Positions 62,586 through 64,000 of a stretch of 64,000 bases of DNA are shown here, piece by piece. The stretch lies in contig JANSYK010000001.1 in assembly GCA_024742485.1 (NCBI GenBank), positions 1,860,001 through 1,924,000 of the forward strand, in the 5' to 3' direction. Every line of letters starts with the position of its first letter. Within the stretch, counting starts at the first letter, position 1. The translations under genes were made by a program, and so were the position numbers. Under the pieces are notes generated by a model. It ran no database searches, was not told the origin of the DNA, and worked only from the letters and a program-made list of their open reading frames with translations. This stretch comes from Alphaproteobacteria bacterium (GTDB lineage Bacteria; Pseudomonadota; Alphaproteobacteria; Rhizobiales; Rhizobiaceae).

Positions 62586-63212
62586 TCAGCTTTGCGGCGT
62601 TACCCAGGTTTCCGAAAAGGCCAGGAAGGCCGTTCGCATGGTTCGTCCGAAGAACTGGCGATCTTGTACGGCACCCGACAGCCGCGTTCCGTTGACAATG
62701 ATTTCAGCCTCGCGGGCCTCGAGGAAAACCGAGTACATCTCGTGTTGTTTGGTGGCCGAGTTTTCTGGCGTCACTTCCACGGGGAGCGGCGCACCCATGT
62801 CCCGCCAGACCATTTCAAGCGTGACGCCGGATCCACGCAGGATTTCACTGTAGCGGCTTTTCAGGTCGCCGGGATGCTTTTCAACAGTTTCGAGATTCAG
62901 CCAGCGCATGGCATTCAGCCCCTTGCGCCCGACAAATGTCGGCATCTTGCTGACCCAGCCATCGACGATCCAGCGCATCATGCGTTGATTGTCGGTCATC
63001 AGGAAATTGGGGCAATCGGGCCAGCCACTCTGTTTATCGGGAGCACCCAGTACGATCGCCGCATGGCCGCGCCCATAGGGCGAATAGACAACACGAAAAA
63101 ACAGCGCCAGTGCGACATAGTCACCATCCGGATCGTCCTTCAGATAGATTCCCGGATTTTCGCCGGACCAATCGACACGGCCTGGATTGATGCTGACACG
63201 CTTCATGCCCAA
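62586..63212 (-). CDS. Uncharacterised protein, paralogue 2 of a tandem pair
   Basis: 208 residues, same family as 61950-62573 (shared VDWSGENPGI, ALFFRVVYSP, NFLMTDN, SETWVTP). Its ATG overlaps the stop of the Rieske oxygenase gene by about ten bases, so translation is coupled; a second ATG two codons later is possible. It lacks Cys clusters or visible metal ligands. Its position directly after an oxygenase alpha subunit is where a beta subunit would be expected, but it shows none of the NTF2-like beta-subunit sequence I know. Function is unknown. Confidence 0.7.
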   Translation of the reverse strand: MGMKRVSINPGRVDWSGENPGIYLKDDPDGDYVALALFFRVVYSPYGRGHAAIVLGAPDKQSGWPDCPNFLMTDNQRMMRWIVDGWVSKMPTFVGRKGLNAMRWLNLETVEKHPGDLKSRYSEILRGSGVTLEMVWRDMGAPLPVEVTPENSATKQHEMYSVFLEAREAEIIVNGTRLSGAVQDRQFFGRTMRTAFLAFSETWVTPQS

Positions 63213-64000
63213 CTCGCTTCGTAGGTTTTCAGATCGTCACGGATGCGGTCGACCCGCACCTGCCCCTTCAGATCATCGGCCGCCATGTAGATTTCCGCAA
63301 CCTTGTGGGCCACTTCCTTGAGAATCGCGCCGTCATCTCGTCCTGGCTGTGGCGGAATGCGCAGCATGGTGTCCCCACCATAGGTCGGAATGATGCCTTC
63401 ATAGGTGAGTGCTGGCTGGGGTGCATCCTGCCCATCCCCGACAGCGCGGATGGCAGCGCGGAGCTTGCGGCGCACTTTGGCGACACCGCGATCGGTGAAA
63501 CACAGATTTTCCCGCGCGTGCACATTCTTTGGACCCTGGGATACCCAGGCATCATAATCACCCGGATCACGCTGGCGCTGCTCATAGCTGCGATCAGGCC
63601 CCTGACCGTAGAAATCGGTGGTGCCGTAACCGACCAGGCTCTTGTCCGTCAGGCCGCGCGGATCGTCGCCCTCGCGAAAATGCCGCCAGGCTATCACCAT
63701 CGTGTGGGTATCATCGATGGGCGTGACCCACCGCGACAATCCGCATCGTCCGAAATAGCGTGATGTTTCCGGCAATGGAAAATGGCCGCCATTCTGCGTG
63801 AAGCTCGGCAGCAGCTTGTCATGGATTCGCAACCAGATGATGTCGCCGACCCGACGCGTATTGGTGTAGAAATCGCCGAAGGGCCGCTCGAAAAACTCGA
63901 TCATCGGCAACTCCGCGAAAGCGTCAATGAACTGGCTGCGAACCGCCAGCGTATGCAGATAGACCACGTGGAACGGATCCCAGGCATTTTCCATGACCTG
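63203..64000 (-). CDS. Rieske oxygenase alpha subunit, C-terminal catalytic part (runs off window)
   Basis: The frame continues past 64000; about 265 residues are visible. The mononuclear Fe motif is MENAWDPFHVVYLHTLAVRSQ near the window edge, with Asn, Asp, and two His in the N-x2-D-x2-H-x4-H arrangement. Later segments GLSRWVTPIDDTHTMVIAWRHF and a C-terminal helix with IYMAADDLKGQVRVDRI fit the catalytic domain. The Rieske domain would lie outside the window. It leads an operon with the two paralogues, DUF1116 and amidase. Electrons could come from the reductase and ferredoxins elsewhere in this region. Confidence 0.88.
   Translation of the reverse strand, partial: QVMENAWDPFHVVYLHTLAVRSQFIDAFAELPMIEFFERPFGDFYTNTRRVGDIIWLRIHDKLLPSFTQNGGHFPLPETSRYFGRCGLSRWVTPIDDTHTMVIAWRHFREGDDPRGLTDKSLVGYGTTDFYGQGPDRSYEQRQRDPGDYDAWVSQGPKNVHARENLCFTDRGVAKVRRKLRAAIRAVGDGQDAPQPALTYEGIIPTYGGDTMLRIPPQPGRDDGAILKEVAHKVAEIYMAADDLKGQVRVDRIRDDLKTYEASWA

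Overview
The window looks like a chromosomal segment of an alphaproteobacterium, most likely of the Rhizobiales/Rhodobacterales type. It is moderately GC-rich and dense in solute-uptake systems. It carries a rhizobial-style glycogen operon (glgP-glgB-glgC-glgA-glgX-pgm), MocD/MocE/MocF-like oxygenase genes otherwise known from rhizopine catabolism, VanA-like Rieske oxygenases, and GntR, LysR, LacI and XRE-cupin regulators. No rRNA, tRNA, CRISPR array, phage or insertion sequence was recognised.

Layout. 1-4.5 kb (+): the end of a thiamine-diphosphate enzyme, a DadA-like FAD oxidoreductase and a DctP-DctQ-DctM TRAP importer. 4.6-5.2 kb: a YdcF-type DUF218 protein. 5.3-16.6 kb (-): the glycogen operon, with a perfect LacI-type palindrome just upstream of glgP. 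16.6-20 kb: an orphan membrane-anchored protein, a TIGR04076/aldo-keto reductase pair and a possible 47-residue protein. 20-24 kb (+): an SLC13/TrkA-C permease and RecQ. 24-28 kb: a MocE/MocD-like pair, a GntR regulator and a divergent DRE-TIM (HMG-CoA-lyase-like) protein. 28.2-31.8 kb (+): an SGNH protein, SxtJ, DUF5989 and a NodU/CmcH carbamoyltransferase. 31.9-45.9 kb: a VanA-like Rieske oxygenase, a LysR regulator, two polar amino-acid ABC systems, a second MocD/MocE pair, regulators, a MocF-like ferredoxin reductase and an M29-like protein. 46-54 kb: a MATE exporter, P450, TauD, a methyltransferase, a GlxA-type regulator, an amidase and RidA. 53.9-64 kb: a sugar ABC importer with a divergent LacI regulator, then an amidase, a DUF1116 protein, two tandem paralogous proteins of unknown function and the catalytic half of another Rieske oxygenase that runs off the window.

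How it fits together. The 24-64 kb half reads as a catabolic region for one or more small nitrogenous or methylated/aromatic compounds. Three importers bring substrate in. Rieske, MocD-type, P450 and 2-oxoglutarate oxygenases attack it, with the Rieske ferredoxins and one shared reductase (43.6 kb) as likely electron donors. Amidases, RidA and the DUF1116 protein handle C-N bonds. A cis-regulatory signature, ATTAG-N5-CTAAT, is found at the lysR start, upstream of the adjacent Rieske oxygenase and upstream of the M29-like gene 11 kb away. Degenerate copies lie between the amidase and RidA. This ties the scattered genes into a probable LysR regulon. The substrate is not determined by the sequence.

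Other non-coding structure. All three substrate-binding-protein genes that are followed by a permease gene (TRAP, polar amino-acid, sugar) have a long perfect hairpin in that gap. A roughly 78-bp intergenic repeat with a conserved stem-loop occurs in three clear copies and one degenerate copy.
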